DNA from: JABMQB01 sp964575025
GTDB taxonomy: Bacteria > Bacteroidota > Bacteroidia > Bacteroidales > Prolixibacteraceae
DNA: 64,000 nt
Assembly: GCA_964575025.1 (NCBI GenBank)
Contig: CAZNPV010000015.1
Coordinates: forward strand, 1 to 64,000
Reading direction: 5' to 3'
Shown: positions 25,947 through 34,900 of the stretch, in pieces
Layout: the number at the start of each line of letters is the position of its first letter
Numbering within the stretch: the stretch's first letter is position 1
Notes under the pieces: generated by a model
Told to the model about the DNA's origin: nothing
Database searches by the model: none
The model's input: the letters and a program-made list of their open reading frames with translations, nothing else
Program-made: the position numbers and the translations under genes

Positions 25947-26402
25947 CTATATCTTTAATTTCCTGGGGCTTTTCGTTTTCGTGATGCTTGTTTTCATTCC
26001 CGTCATAAGAGCCTTGACAACATAATTAAACAGAAACCTTTCCGGGTCTCTTTCATATTCAATAACTCCCAGCCTCACTTCTTCCCCCGGCATCTGGTTC
26101 GATTCCAGCACAACCAAATTGGCAATCAAAGATTTTACCTGTTCTATAATTGCAGTGGTTTCGCCTGTTTGTTTATTCATAACAGCAAAATCCAATCCCT
26201 GGTATAGCAGCTTCAAATTACCGGTTGCTTTTGTGTTGTTCGCTGAAAAACTGAAATTGAGGGTGTTTATTTTCCCCGACGTGACAGATAAAAAAGCGTT
26301 TTCCTCCAGAATGGGGTTCAATTCCGAAACTTCCATTTCCGAAAGCATTCCATTTACTGCAAAGGTATTCTGGTTGTCATAAAGCCTGGCTTTCAATGCC
26401 AA
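25947..26402 (-). pseudogene. C-terminal fragment of an AsmA-like/DUF748-like protein
   Basis: About 150 residues starting without a credible start codon (the frame runs upstream into the element at 26414 and hits a stop). The content, LYDNQNTFAVNGMLSEMEVS, LNPILEENAFLSVTSGKINTLNF and FLFNYVVKALMTGMKTSI, is typical for the end of large AsmA/DUF748-type envelope proteins. The N-terminal part is gone, apparently cut where the structured element begins. Confidence 0.6.
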
Positions 26403-26413
26403 ATCTGAACGCG

Positions 26414-26710
26414 GTGTTGACTGCCTGTCCCGGTATTATCGGGAAACCCGGATTAGCACATGGATGTTGAGCTTCCGGTATGTAGACAGCACCTGGCCAC
26501 CCTGTTAAACGGACGGAATCCCGAAAGTCGGGACAGGCAGTGGTAAACCTGTACATCTCCATCGTTGCAAATGGCAGGACTTCCGTAGGGTAGTTACAAT
26601 AGTGTACAGGTATGGGAGGATGGATGAAGCAAAGGCCATCTTGTAATGAGGTGGATAGGGGTTCTGAATTTGCCCCCGGTAAAAACAATGGCAATGGGTT
26701 GGAGATCGGG
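26414..26710 (+). mobile_element. Possible group II intron 5' fragment (domain I-like)
   Basis: Starts GTGTTGACTGCC at the point where the AsmA-like frame is broken. ACTGCCTGTCCCG (26420-26432) is perfectly complementary to CGGGACAGGCAGT (26529-26541), closing a 120-nt loop. GTACATCTCCATCG, GGTAGTTACAATAGTGTAC and a run ending GGGGTTCTGAATTTGCCCC follow. This resembles the 5' domain of Bacteroidota group II introns, but no maturase follows; assignment is tentative. No gene in 26403-26802. Confidence 0.35.
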
Positions 26711-26802
26711 CAGATCTGATCTTATTCGGAATAAAAAGTCACCGCGGTAATCATCTTTTTACAGACAATAGAGAGGTAACCGCTTATAAGCGTTAATTGG
26801 GT

Positions 26803-27309
26803 TTACGTAAAGATGATCTGGGTGTTTTCGCCACCACACATGGCATAGAAATCGCCCACCGTGAGGACTCCGCTGCATCCATCCCAGAGGTCTTTAGCCT
26901 CCAGTTTGAACATGTCCATGGCCAGTTTACAGGCATACACTTCGCCGCCGCCGGCGGTAATCATCTCCAGGAACTCATCCACAGACGGGATGTCGAGCTT
27001 GGCCATCTGGCTTTTCATCATCGCCGAAACACCCGCTTCTACCCCCGGCAGAATACCAAGGATCGACGGGAAAGGCAAACCACCTGGCATCCGCATGGCT
27101 GGGTTGCCCACCGTACCCGTATGGATCTTGTTCATCTGCTTTTTGGTAATGGCGTCTAAACCAAAGAAGGTGAAAAACAGCTTCACTTCAATCCCCTCCA
27201 TCACAGCGCCATTGGCCAGGACCAGCGTGGCATAAACATCTTCAATCGTGCCTTTGGCGCATATAATACACACTTTCTTTAAAGGTCTTTCTTGCGTTTC
27301 TGTGTTCAT
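26803..27309 (-). CDS. DsrE/DsrF-like sulfur-relay family protein
   Basis: 168 residues from the ATG at 27309. KKVCIICAKGTIEDVYATLV starts a Rossmann-like DsrE/F fold; VEVKLFFTFFGLDAI-type and MPGGLPFPSILGILPGVEAG segments match the DsrE/DsrF/DrsH-like group that binds persulfide sulfur. Candidate Cys lie in VYACKLAMDMF, CSGVLT and YAMCGGEN. It is last of four genes with the DsrC-like, DUF1641 and SQR-like genes, and likely receives or hands on sulfane sulfur in the cytoplasm. Exact substrate is unproven. Confidence 0.88.
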   Translation of the reverse strand: MNTETQERPLKKVCIICAKGTIEDVYATLVLANGAVMEGIEVKLFFTFFGLDAITKKQMNKIHTGTVGNPAMRMPGGLPFPSILGILPGVEAGVSAMMKSQMAKLDIPSVDEFLEMITAGGGEVYACKLAMDMFKLEAKDLWDGCSGVLTVGDFYAMCGGENTQIIFT

Positions 27310-27326
27310 GATTATATAGTTTTTAG

Positions 27327-27638
27327 TTAAACGCAACTAACAGGTTTGGGTATTCCGGCAATCTTAGCAGAATACTTAAGCGGCCCGCCTGGAAACAGGG
27401 TGTAAAGCCCTTTTATGTCAACGATACCGGAGTTTCCCACTTTTCGGATGGAGAGCTGTGTGCCGGCTTCATGCTCTTTACGAAGGAATTCAAGCACCTC
27501 AAAATGCAGTTCGGTAAGTTCAATGCCGATCTCGCCAGCGATTTCTATCGCAATCTCTTTGTTCCATTGTGCCGGATTTTCCAGGTACCCTTCGTTGGTT
27601 ACATCTACGGTGATACCGGCGATTGTTTTCTGTGCCAT
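27327..27638 (-). CDS. TusE/DsrC-like sulfur carrier lacking CysB
   Basis: 103 residues. Family features: GYLENPAQWNKEIA near the start, LTELHFEVLEFLRKE and the C-terminal arm ending KIAGIPKPVSCV, with the conserved penultimate Cys102 (CysA). In true DsrC a second Cys lies 11 residues earlier; here position 91 is Ala (KYSAKIAG), so the intramolecular trisulfide chemistry of dissimilatory DsrC is excluded and the protein is TusE-like, a one-cysteine persulfide carrier. No tusBCD or dsrAB genes accompany it. Sits 17 bp upstream of the DsrE-like gene. Confidence 0.93.
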   Translation of the reverse strand: MAQKTIAGITVDVTNEGYLENPAQWNKEIAIEIAGEIGIELTELHFEVLEFLRKEHEAGTQLSIRKVGNSGIVDIKGLYTLFPGGPLKYSAKIAGIPKPVSCV

Positions 27639-27670
27639 GTTGTTTCAGATTTTTTGTGTTATTGAATGTT

Positions 27671-28330
27671 TTATTTCGACAAATTCTTCATAAATTCCAC
27701 CATAAAGCCCAGCACCGATTTCATCTCGGGGCTTCTCATCTCCCGTAGCAGTTGCCACATCGAGGAGGGCTTGATGTTGTCAGCTTGTATGCTTCCGTAA
27801 ACTTTAACGGCATTGTTTACTGCTACCAGCATTTCGGGTTGGGTCAGGTTTTTCATGGTTTGCAGCATAAGCACGATATTATCGGTCAGCTGCCGGATAT
27901 CTTCCGCGGAGAAGTTGTTAACGATGTTGTCCATCACATTTCCGATCTCCCTGGCGAATTCGAAATACCCCTTCTGCTCCATGGTATGCAGCTTTTTGGT
28001 GAGTTCGATGATCATCTCATTCACAATGAGGCCGGCATCTTTCTTCAGGTCCGTCATACTCTCCAGCAAAGCGAATATCTCGTTGAAATTCTTTACATTC
28101 TTCACAAGGTTTATGGTGAGCTGCTTCAGCTCATCAGGATCAAGCTCCACCACTTGCTTCTCGAGTTCGACCACCGAGGAGTTATAGAAGTCTTTTCCGA
28201 TGATCACCACATCAGACACCAGATCTTCCACCACTTCCGACTTGAGGCGTTGCTGATTCACGTAGTCGAGCACCAGGTCGAGCTTCTGCTCCAGGACATC
28301 CATCCTGGCTAAAATATTGGGATCATTCAT
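27671..28330 (-). CDS. DUF1641 domain protein
   Basis: 219 residues, entirely helical, starting MNDPNILARMDVLEQKLDLV. The region LTINLVKNVKNFNEIFALLE...LVNEMIIELTKKLHT and the C-terminal MWQLLREMRSPEMKSVLGFM are DUF1641 features. The family is usually found beside FAD-dependent sulfide:quinone-type oxidoreductases or formate dehydrogenases, as here; an accessory or scaffold role is inferred from that association. No membrane segment or Cys cluster. Confidence 0.9.
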   Translation of the reverse strand: MNDPNILARMDVLEQKLDLVLDYVNQQRLKSEVVEDLVSDVVIIGKDFYNSSVVELEKQVVELDPDELKQLTINLVKNVKNFNEIFALLESMTDLKKDAGLIVNEMIIELTKKLHTMEQKGYFEFAREIGNVMDNIVNNFSAEDIRQLTDNIVLMLQTMKNLTQPEMLVAVNNAVKVYGSIQADNIKPSSMWQLLREMRSPEMKSVLGFMVEFMKNLSK

Positions 28331-28360
28331 GTTCTGCTCCTTTCGTTATTTGGGTCAACT

Positions 28361-29599
28361 TCAGAGGGAGATCTTCTGCTTTCCTGCCATGGTCATTTCC
28401 GACTCAACGGGCAACTCTTTGCCTTTTAACAGAATATGCCAGTAAATCCACCTGAAAATGATCTTTCCGTAATGGTTGATGCGTGTGTTGCGAAGCAGTC
28501 CGAACGGCCCGATACCCGGCAAAGGATAGGTGCCCGGCAGGGGTTCTGTATCGTAATTAAAATCGATGAGTGCCCCTTTGCCGTATCCGGTTTCGATGTA
28601 GCAATTGGCATGACCGTCGAACTTCGCCGTGAGGAGCCTCCCTTCGATGGCAAGCATCAGGTTTTCCATGAGCACATCGCTGGCAAAATGAGCAACAGAC
28701 CCCGCTTTTGAGGTGGGCAGATTTGCAGCATCCCCAATCACAAAAATATTGGCATACTTTACCGACTGCAAGGTCTCTTTGTTGGTGTTCACATAGTTCA
28801 TATCATCGCCCAAACCACTTTTGGCAATCACTTCGTCGCCCATATTCATTGGCACGATGGTCAGCAGGTCGAAGGGGATTTCGAGTCCGTTGTAGGAAAC
28901 AAGACGACGGTTTTCATTGTCCACTTTCTCAATGTAAAAGTCGGTCACCACTTCGATGTTCTTCTCATGGAGCAGTTCATTCAGCATCTTGGTTGCCACT
29001 GGCCTGGTAAATGCCCCAGACATCGGTGTCACATAGGTGATCTTCACCTTATCACGCATGCCCTGTTCCGAGAAATAGGCTTCGGCAAGGAAGGCAAACT
29101 CCAGTGGCGCTACCGGGCACTTATAGGGCACTTCGGTAATGGCCACCACAAGGTTTCCACCCTCCCATGTTTTAAGAAACTTCCTGAGAGCCAAGGCACC
29201 TTCGAGTGTGTAAAAATCAAAAATCTGCTGGTACCAGAGGGGGCCGGTGAGTCCGGGCGTCTGATCGGGACGGATATGAGTTCCGGTAGCCACAATCAGA
29301 AAATCGTATTGCAGAACCCTGCCACCTGCCAGCAATACCTTGTTCTCTTCAGGATTTATCCTATCGATCTCAGAAAAGATCACGTTTACCCGTGGTGGAA
29401 AGAAATTGGTCTTGAGCTTCTCTACATCTCCCCGGGTATAAATGCCAAAAGGGATAAAAAGCAAACCGGGCTGATAGAAATGAGTCTTGTGTTTATCCAC
29501 AATAGTGATGTCCCAGTCTTCCTTGTCGAGGGCATTGTGTAGCTTGTTGGCCATCAAGGTTCCGGCGGTTCCTCCACCGAGGATAAGTAGTTTCCTCAT
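28361..29599 (-). CDS. Sulfide:quinone oxidoreductase-like flavoprotein
   Basis: 412 residues. FAD-binding GGGTAGTLMAN at 8-18, second nucleotide/FAD motif VATGT (103-107) and IFVIGDAANLPTSKAG (285-300). Cys161 in YKCPVAPLEF and Cys333 in ANCYIETGYGKGALI correspond to the redox pair of SQR, which passes electrons from sulfide to quinone and leaves sulfane sulfur. The C-terminus (IIFRWIYWHILLKGKELP) can sit on the membrane. First gene of the sulfur module and divergent from the Crp/Fnr regulator, by which it is likely controlled. The neighbours suggest the sulfur is handed to DsrE/TusE-like carriers. Confidence 0.9.
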   Translation of the reverse strand: MRKLLILGGGTAGTLMANKLHNALDKEDWDITIVDKHKTHFYQPGLLFIPFGIYTRGDVEKLKTNFFPPRVNVIFSEIDRINPEENKVLLAGGRVLQYDFLIVATGTHIRPDQTPGLTGPLWYQQIFDFYTLEGALALRKFLKTWEGGNLVVAITEVPYKCPVAPLEFAFLAEAYFSEQGMRDKVKITYVTPMSGAFTRPVATKMLNELLHEKNIEVVTDFYIEKVDNENRRLVSYNGLEIPFDLLTIVPMNMGDEVIAKSGLGDDMNYVNTNKETLQSVKYANIFVIGDAANLPTSKAGSVAHFASDVLMENLMLAIEGRLLTAKFDGHANCYIETGYGKGALIDFNYDTEPLPGTYPLPGIGPFGLLRNTRINHYGKIIFRWIYWHILLKGKELPVESEMTMAGKQKISL

Positions 29600-29656
29600 A
29601 ATTCCGAATTTATTTTTGTATCTTTAACTCCGATTTGGTCGTTGATAAAACCGGGT

Positions 29657-29664
29657 CAAATGTA
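29657..29664 (-). promoter_or_regulatory. -7 promoter element for the sulfur module
   Basis: The minus strand reads TACATTTG (TAnnTTTG), 58 bp upstream of the SQR-like start codon. The -33 position has no TTG, fitting an activator-dependent promoter; a Crp/Fnr-type palindrome lies about 55-70 bp further upstream. Confidence 0.5.
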
Positions 29665-29715
29665 ATCCAGGTTAAGGTTCATAGGCCATTGAACCATTAT
29701 GACAATTATCAGTTT

Positions 29716-29729
29716 ATGATAAATATCAT
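29716..29729. promoter_or_regulatory. Candidate Crp/Fnr-type operator
   Basis: ATGATAAATATCAT: arms ATGAT/ATCAT with a 4-nt spacer, close to the Fnr consensus TTGAT-N4-ATCAA. An overlapping imperfect palindrome TTATCA-N5-TGATAA (29707-29723) precedes it. It lies between the SQR-like gene and the regulator gene and could serve both, including autoregulation. Confidence 0.55.
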
Positions 29730-29749
29730 AGTAATTGAATGAGGTACCT

Positions 29750-30436
29750 ATGAGCATCAAGTGTGATTGTGAGAGATGTGAGTTAAGGTCAGCCTTCTTC
29801 GAAAGCTTCAGGGAGGATGAGGTGGAATCTTTTTGCCGTAACAAGCAGGAGACCTTTCATCACCGCGGAGATTTTATCTTTCGTGAAGGAGATGAGGTGG
29901 TAAGCTTCTCCTATCTGAAGAGTGGATTGCTGAAGCTCTTCAAAACGTTGCCAAATGGTAAGGATCAGATCATTACTATCGCAGGGCCCTTCGATTTCGT
30001 GAGTTTGCTGGGCGTCTTCACCATTTCGCATCAGACCTATTCAGTATCTGCGTTGGAGGATTCGGTGATATGTCATATAGACATTAAGGAGGTCAAGCAT
30101 ATCCTAAGGAACAACAGGCTGTTCAGTCTGAACCTCATGGAGCGGCTCGGGATGTTATCCAATAAGATCATTCAGGAATCGATGGAGATCAGGAGGAGGC
30201 ACTCCCATGGGAAGGTGGCTTACATCCTTCTGAAGATGAGCAGGGAGTTATATATGAACCCGACGTTTGATCTTCCGGTTTCACGGCGTGAAATTGCCGA
30301 ATACATCGGCATGACCACAGAAAATGTAATCAGGACGTTGTCGGAGTTCAGAAAGGATAAGATTATCAGGATCAACGGTCGTGAGATCGAAATCATGGAT
30401 ATGGAATCACTCGACCGGATTTCGAGTTTCGGATGA
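29750..30436 (+). CDS. Crp/Fnr family transcriptional regulator
   Basis: 228 residues from ATG 29750 (ATG 29735 would add five residues). N-terminal cyclic-nucleotide-binding-like beta roll (FHHRGDFIFREGDEVVSFSYL...), long dimerisation helix, and C-terminal winged helix with SRREIAEYIGMTTENVIRTLS as recognition region. Cys5, Cys7 and Cys10 (KCDCERCELRS) near the N-terminus could hold an Fe-S cluster as in oxygen-sensing Fnr, though a fourth Cys is not obvious. Divergent from the sulfur module, which it probably controls. Confidence 0.93.
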   Translation: MSIKCDCERCELRSAFFESFREDEVESFCRNKQETFHHRGDFIFREGDEVVSFSYLKSGLLKLFKTLPNGKDQIITIAGPFDFVSLLGVFTISHQTYSVSALEDSVICHIDIKEVKHILRNNRLFSLNLMERLGMLSNKIIQESMEIRRRHSHGKVAYILLKMSRELYMNPTFDLPVSRREIAEYIGMTTENVIRTLSEFRKDKIIRINGREIEIMDMESLDRISSFG

Positions 30437-30644
30437 GGATGATATAATATATTACCCAATGCAATCAATAAATGAAACGCCGGTACATTTTCCAGGACAT
30501 CACAACTGAAGAAATACAACCATTGGCATAAGGACTTTTTGTTGCAATTCAACAAAACGATTGCAGGATACTGTTTCAGGTTATTTGATGCAGGCACTTT
30601 TGTTACCAGAAATCAAAAATATATAAAAACGGGAACAGGAATAC

Positions 30645-30735
30645 AGTGATGCATATTCCGGGGCAAAATTTACACCCCATTCCGTTAAAAGTGGACACCC
30701 GGTTCCGGAATAAGTTTCCTGACCCCTCAAACCCG
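30645..30735 (-). mobile_element. Possible IS21-family end remnant
   Basis: The minus strand shows repeated units of the form CGGAAYNGGGTGT..A.TTTT: CCGGAACCGGGTGTCCACTT, CGGAATGGGGTGTAAATTTT, and CCGGAATATGCATCAC. Multiple ~20-bp terminal repeats starting near TGT are a feature of IS21-type ends. No istA/istB genes are present. 30437-30880 contains no gene. Confidence 0.4.
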
Positions 30736-30776
30736 TTTGGAACGGCTAAGCAGATTTATTGATTGTTTTGCCGGTC

Positions 30777-30892
30777 AGACGGCAGCATCGTCCGACGATA
30801 TTTTATCCATCATTTTATTTGAAAGTTCTTTTGTTTTTATCATTTAAATTTTCAATGCATTGTTGTAATTTGCATGAACAATGGATAAAATA
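30777..30892 (+). repeat. Dispersed promoter-bearing repeat, copy 2
   Basis: Homologous to 24018-24120 at both ends (GCAGCATCGTCC..., GCATTGTTGTAATTTGCATG then AACAAT). TATTTTATCCAT (30799-30810) and ATGGATAAAATA (30881-30892) are a perfect 12-bp inverted repeat bracketing it, as in a miniature transposable element. A shortened -7 element TAATTTG is kept. Confidence 0.55.
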
Positions 30893-30926
30893 CTATTACG
30901 TTGTTGCAGCAAGCAAACACCTGCAT

Positions 30927-31043
30927 ATGGATACAGATGATTTATTTTGGGGAAATCCACCAGACAAAGAAAAATTGGATTCTACACTACAAAAAATTAT
31001 CGGTAATATTGAGAGAATTAAGAAAATTCCAAGTGAAAAATGA
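30927..31043 (+). CDS. Short hypothetical protein
   Basis: 38 codons from ATG 30927 (MDTDDLFWGNPPDKEKLDST..., ending KKIPSEK), directly upstream of the DUF6398 gene with a 4-bp gap. The frame continues upstream to ATG 30855 through repeat sequence. Soluble, acidic start and basic end; unrecognised. Could be the tail of a larger lost protein. Confidence 0.35.
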   Translation: MDTDDLFWGNPPDKEKLDSTLQKIIGNIERIKKIPSEK

Positions 31044-31047
31044 CATT

Positions 31048-31389
31048 ATGACTAAACAAGAGATAATACAAAAAGAGGAAAAACTACTTGAAATGATTGG
31101 AGCCTTTTGTGCTCAAAAATTAGATGATGATTATTTTCAATTATGTGAAAAGCTTATTAAGAAACTTGGGAGAAAAAGAGATGTTCCTTTTCAGAGAGGT
31201 AAACTTGAGATTTGGGCAGCAGCTGTAGTTTATGCTATTGGGTCTATTAATTTTTTGTTTGATAAGTCATTTGAGCCATATATGACAGCGGAACAGTTTA
31301 GTGAATATTTTGGGACAAAAAACTCGACTTTTTTTATAAACGTCTTGATTTCAACCAAACATTTTTCGTGCTTATGTGTTTTAATTTAA
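31048..31389 (+). pseudogene. DUF6398-type protein with altered C-terminus
   Basis: 113 residues. MTKQEIIQKEEKLLEMIGAF, CEKLIKKLGRKRDVPFQRGK and LEIWAAAVVYAIGSINFLFD follow the DUF6398 pattern up to SEYFGTKNST. The family then normally continues with a G-x-K-(A/S) helix; here it switches to FFINVLISTKHFSCLCVLI, AT-rich sequence that looks non-native, so the gene is probably truncated. Function unknown. It ends 3 bp before the HYC_CC_PP gene. Confidence 0.5.
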
Positions 31390-31392
31390 TAC

Positions 31393-31824
31393 ATGATGAA
31401 AAAGGTTTTTTCCATATTAGTATCATTTATGCTACTGGCAAGCCACATGAATTTGGCCATAGGTACGCATTTTTGTGGTGGCGAAGCCGTGGAGACAAAG
31501 ATAATGTTGGGTGATACGCACCTGGGCTGTGACATGCCTGATATGGAGGAACCATGCAATGATTCTGAAAAATCCAACACAAAAAAAGTCCGTTTTGAAA
31601 ATATTCCATGCTGCAAAAACGAATACCAAATCGTTCAGGTTACTGATGAATTTGTAAAAGAGGTGGCTCCGCAATCCTTCAATATTGATTTTGCGGTAGC
31701 GTTTATTTACACAACCCTGAATTCAGACTTATTTCCAGAATCAACTCATCCGTTTTCTACTGAATACATTTCCCCGCCTCTTAAAAAAGACATTCAGGTG
31801 TTTTTTCAAACGTTCTTATTTTGA
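31393..31824 (+). CDS. HYC_CC_PP family secreted protein
   Basis: 143 residues. Signal peptide MMKKVFSILVSFMLLASHM, then the name-giving marks: THFCGGE (His-x-Cys), PCCKNEY (CC) and SPPLKKD (PP). This small Cys/His-containing family is found before CusA-type efflux genes in Bacteroidota, as here, and is presumed to bind metal in the periplasm. First gene of the metal efflux island, 100 bp before the RND pump. Confidence 0.88.
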   Translation: MMKKVFSILVSFMLLASHMNLAIGTHFCGGEAVETKIMLGDTHLGCDMPDMEEPCNDSEKSNTKKVRFENIPCCKNEYQIVQVTDEFVKEVAPQSFNIDFAVAFIYTTLNSDLFPESTHPFSTEYISPPLKKDIQVFFQTFLF

Positions 31825-31924
31825 TTTTATTATAAATTATTGATTCCATGTTAAGCTGGAAATATTGCTATTGGTGCATTGCACCATCGCAATGAGTCAG
31901 TATTCGTTTTAAAATCATTTTAGT

Positions 31925-34900
31925 ATGCTAAATAAAATCATTCAATATTTTTTAGAGAATAAGCTGGTGACTTTACTTATTCTCGTTGTACTGATAACCT
32001 GGGGTATTGTTACCGCCCCCTTTGGCTGGCAAATTGGCGGTCTTCCGTCCGACCCGGTGCCGGTGGATGCCATACCGGACATTGGCGAAAACCAGCAAAT
32101 TGTTTTTACGCCCTGGGACGGACGGTCGCCACAAGACATTGAAGACCAGATTTCATATCCCCTAACAACCTATCTTTTAGGTATTCCCGGTGTAAAAACC
32201 ATCCGAAGTTCCTCTATTTTTGGTTTTTCAAGTATCTACATCATTTTCAATGAAGAGATTGAGTTTTACTGGTCGCGCTCCCGAATCCTGGAAAAGTTAA
32301 GTTCCCTTCCCTCAGGTCTTTTACCCGATGGGGTTCAACCTACTTTAGGCCCTGATGCAACCGCTTTGGGACAAGTGTACTGGTACACCCTGGAGGGACG
32401 TGATAAGGATGGAAACCCAACCGGGGGATGGGATTTGCACGAGATACGTACTGTTCAGGATTTTTATGTAAAATACGGCCTGAATGCAACCGAAGGGGTT
32501 TCAGAGGTAGCCTCAGTCGGGGGCTATGTCCAGGAATACCAAATAGATGTAAACCCTGATGCATTAAAAGCTTACCATATTCCTCTGCATAAGGTCATGC
32601 AGGCTGTCCGGGAATCGAACCGCGATGCGGGGGCAAAAACCATTGAAATCAACCAGGCCGAATATCTTGTACGCGGACTGGGCTATGTAAAAAAAACAGA
32701 AGATATCGGGAAAGCCGTAGTTTCCGTGCAGAATAATGTACCTGTGCGAATTAAGGATATTGCCGTGGTAACGCTTGGCCCTGCTTCCCGCAGGGGTATT
32801 CTCGATAAAGAGGGAGCCGAGGTTGTGGGCGGTGTGGTCGTGGCACGGTACGGGGCAAATCCCTTACAGGTTATAAACAATGTAAAAGAAAAAATTAAAG
32901 AGATTTCACCCGGTTTACCAAAAAAAATAGTGGCAAATGGCGTAGAAAGCCAACTTACCATTGTTCCCTTTTACGACCGTTCAGAGTTGATTTATGAGAC
33001 GCTTGGCACTTTGGAAGAGGCCCTTTCGCTCCAGATTCTCATCACTATTTTGGTCATTATTGTGATGATCTATAATCTGCGGGCATCTGTGCTTATATCA
33101 AGCTTATTGCCCATTGCCGTGCTCATGGTGTTTATTGCCATGCGTTATTTTGGAGTAGATGCCAATATTGTGGCGCTTTCAGGCATTGCCATTGCCATAG
33201 GAACGATGGTCGATTTGGGGATTATCCTTTCAGAAAATATCATAAAACACCTCGATGAAGCTTCGCCCGGACAAAAGCTAATCACGATCATATATAATGG
33301 TTCGGCAGAAGTAAGTTCAGCAATTCTTACTGCCGTTTCAACCACAATCGTGAGTTTTATTCCTGTTTTTACCATGCAGGCCGCCGAAGGAAAATTATTT
33401 GGGCCCCTGGCATTTACAAAAACCTTTGCTTTAGTAGCAGCTTTGCTTGTTTCGCTATTTATTTTGCCCACGTTGGCATATTGGTTTTTGGGTTTTAAAA
33501 TTAAAAACCCCCGCCACAATACATGGGTTAATATATTGCTTATTGTAGCAGGTATCATTGGATTCTTCGTCGGTGTTGCCTGGGCTGGCGTTTTGCTGAT
33601 GTTATTTGGCAGTATCCCATTCATTAAACCGCTAATCAGAGACAAAAAGCTGTTTGAGAGACCTTTTTTCAGCAAAGCGTTGGAAAATATCGAGTTAATT
33701 ATAGTGGTCACAGGAGTTATATGGGTATTGGCAAAATACTGGTTGCCGCTTGGAGCAGGTAAAAGCGTACTGCTCAACTTTATTTTTGTCGCCCTCCTGG
33801 TTGGTTTTATATTAGGGGCATTCAGCTTATTGAAATATTCCTATAAAAAGATTTTACGCTGGTGTTTGAACCACAAAGTGACGTTTTTACTGATTCCGGC
33901 CTTATTGATGCTTTTGGCAGTAAATATCTGGTTGGGTTTTACAAGCGTTTTCGGTTTTTTAGCCAATGGAGCAGACAAAACTGGATGGAACATCCGGACA
34001 ACATCAGTATGGTCAGGGCTGGCTCATACATTCCCCGGAATCGGGAAAGAATTTATGCCTTCTCTGGATGAAGGCAGTTTTTTGCTCATGCCCACCTCCA
34101 TGCCACATTCAGGGGTTGAATACAACCGGAAAGTAGTGGGGCAACTGGATATGTTGCTTACCAACATTCCCGAAGTGGAACTTGCCGTAGGAAAGTCAGG
34201 AAGGGTGGAATCAGCGCTCGACCCCGCACCGGTTTCCATGTACGAGAATGTTATCAATTACAAACCGGAATATGCACTCGATGAAAAAGGACACCGCAAA
34301 AGATTTAAAACAGATAAAAAGGACCGTTTCATTTTAAAGAATGGCGATACCCTGGCCAACCGGGAAATGCTGTCTCGTGGTATTTCATCAACAGAACTGA
34401 TTGCAGATAAAGATGGAAGCTATTTCAGAAACTGGCGTGAACACATAAAATCATCCGATGATATTTGGAAAGAAATAGTCGCTGTAACCAGGATACCGGG
34501 TGTTACTTCGGCACCAAAACTGCAACCCATAGAAACCCGCCTGGTCATGTTGCAAACCGGAATGAGGGCACCCATGGGCATTAAAGTTTTCGGACCCGAC
34601 CTTAAAACCATCGAGGAGTTTGGCTTGAGGTTGGAAAGTATTTTAAAGGAAGTGCCATCGGTAAAAGCCGAAGCTGCCTTTGCAGACCGTATCGTGGGGA
34701 AACCATATATTCACCTGAATATCAACCGGGATGAAATTTCCCGCTATGGATTAAACATTGAGGACGTGCAACAAACCATTGAAACAGCTGTTGGAGGCAT
34801 TCAACTATCCTCAACCGTTGAAGGGCGTGAGCGTTTCCCCATCAGAGTCCGCTACCCCAGAGAATTACGTGACGACCCTCAGGCATTAGGGAATATCCTG

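Noticed and set aside
27752..28312. Plus-strand 186-codon frame opposite DUF1641
   Set aside because: His-rich mirror of Glu/Leu-rich minus-strand helices; minus-strand gene fits its operon with short spacing.
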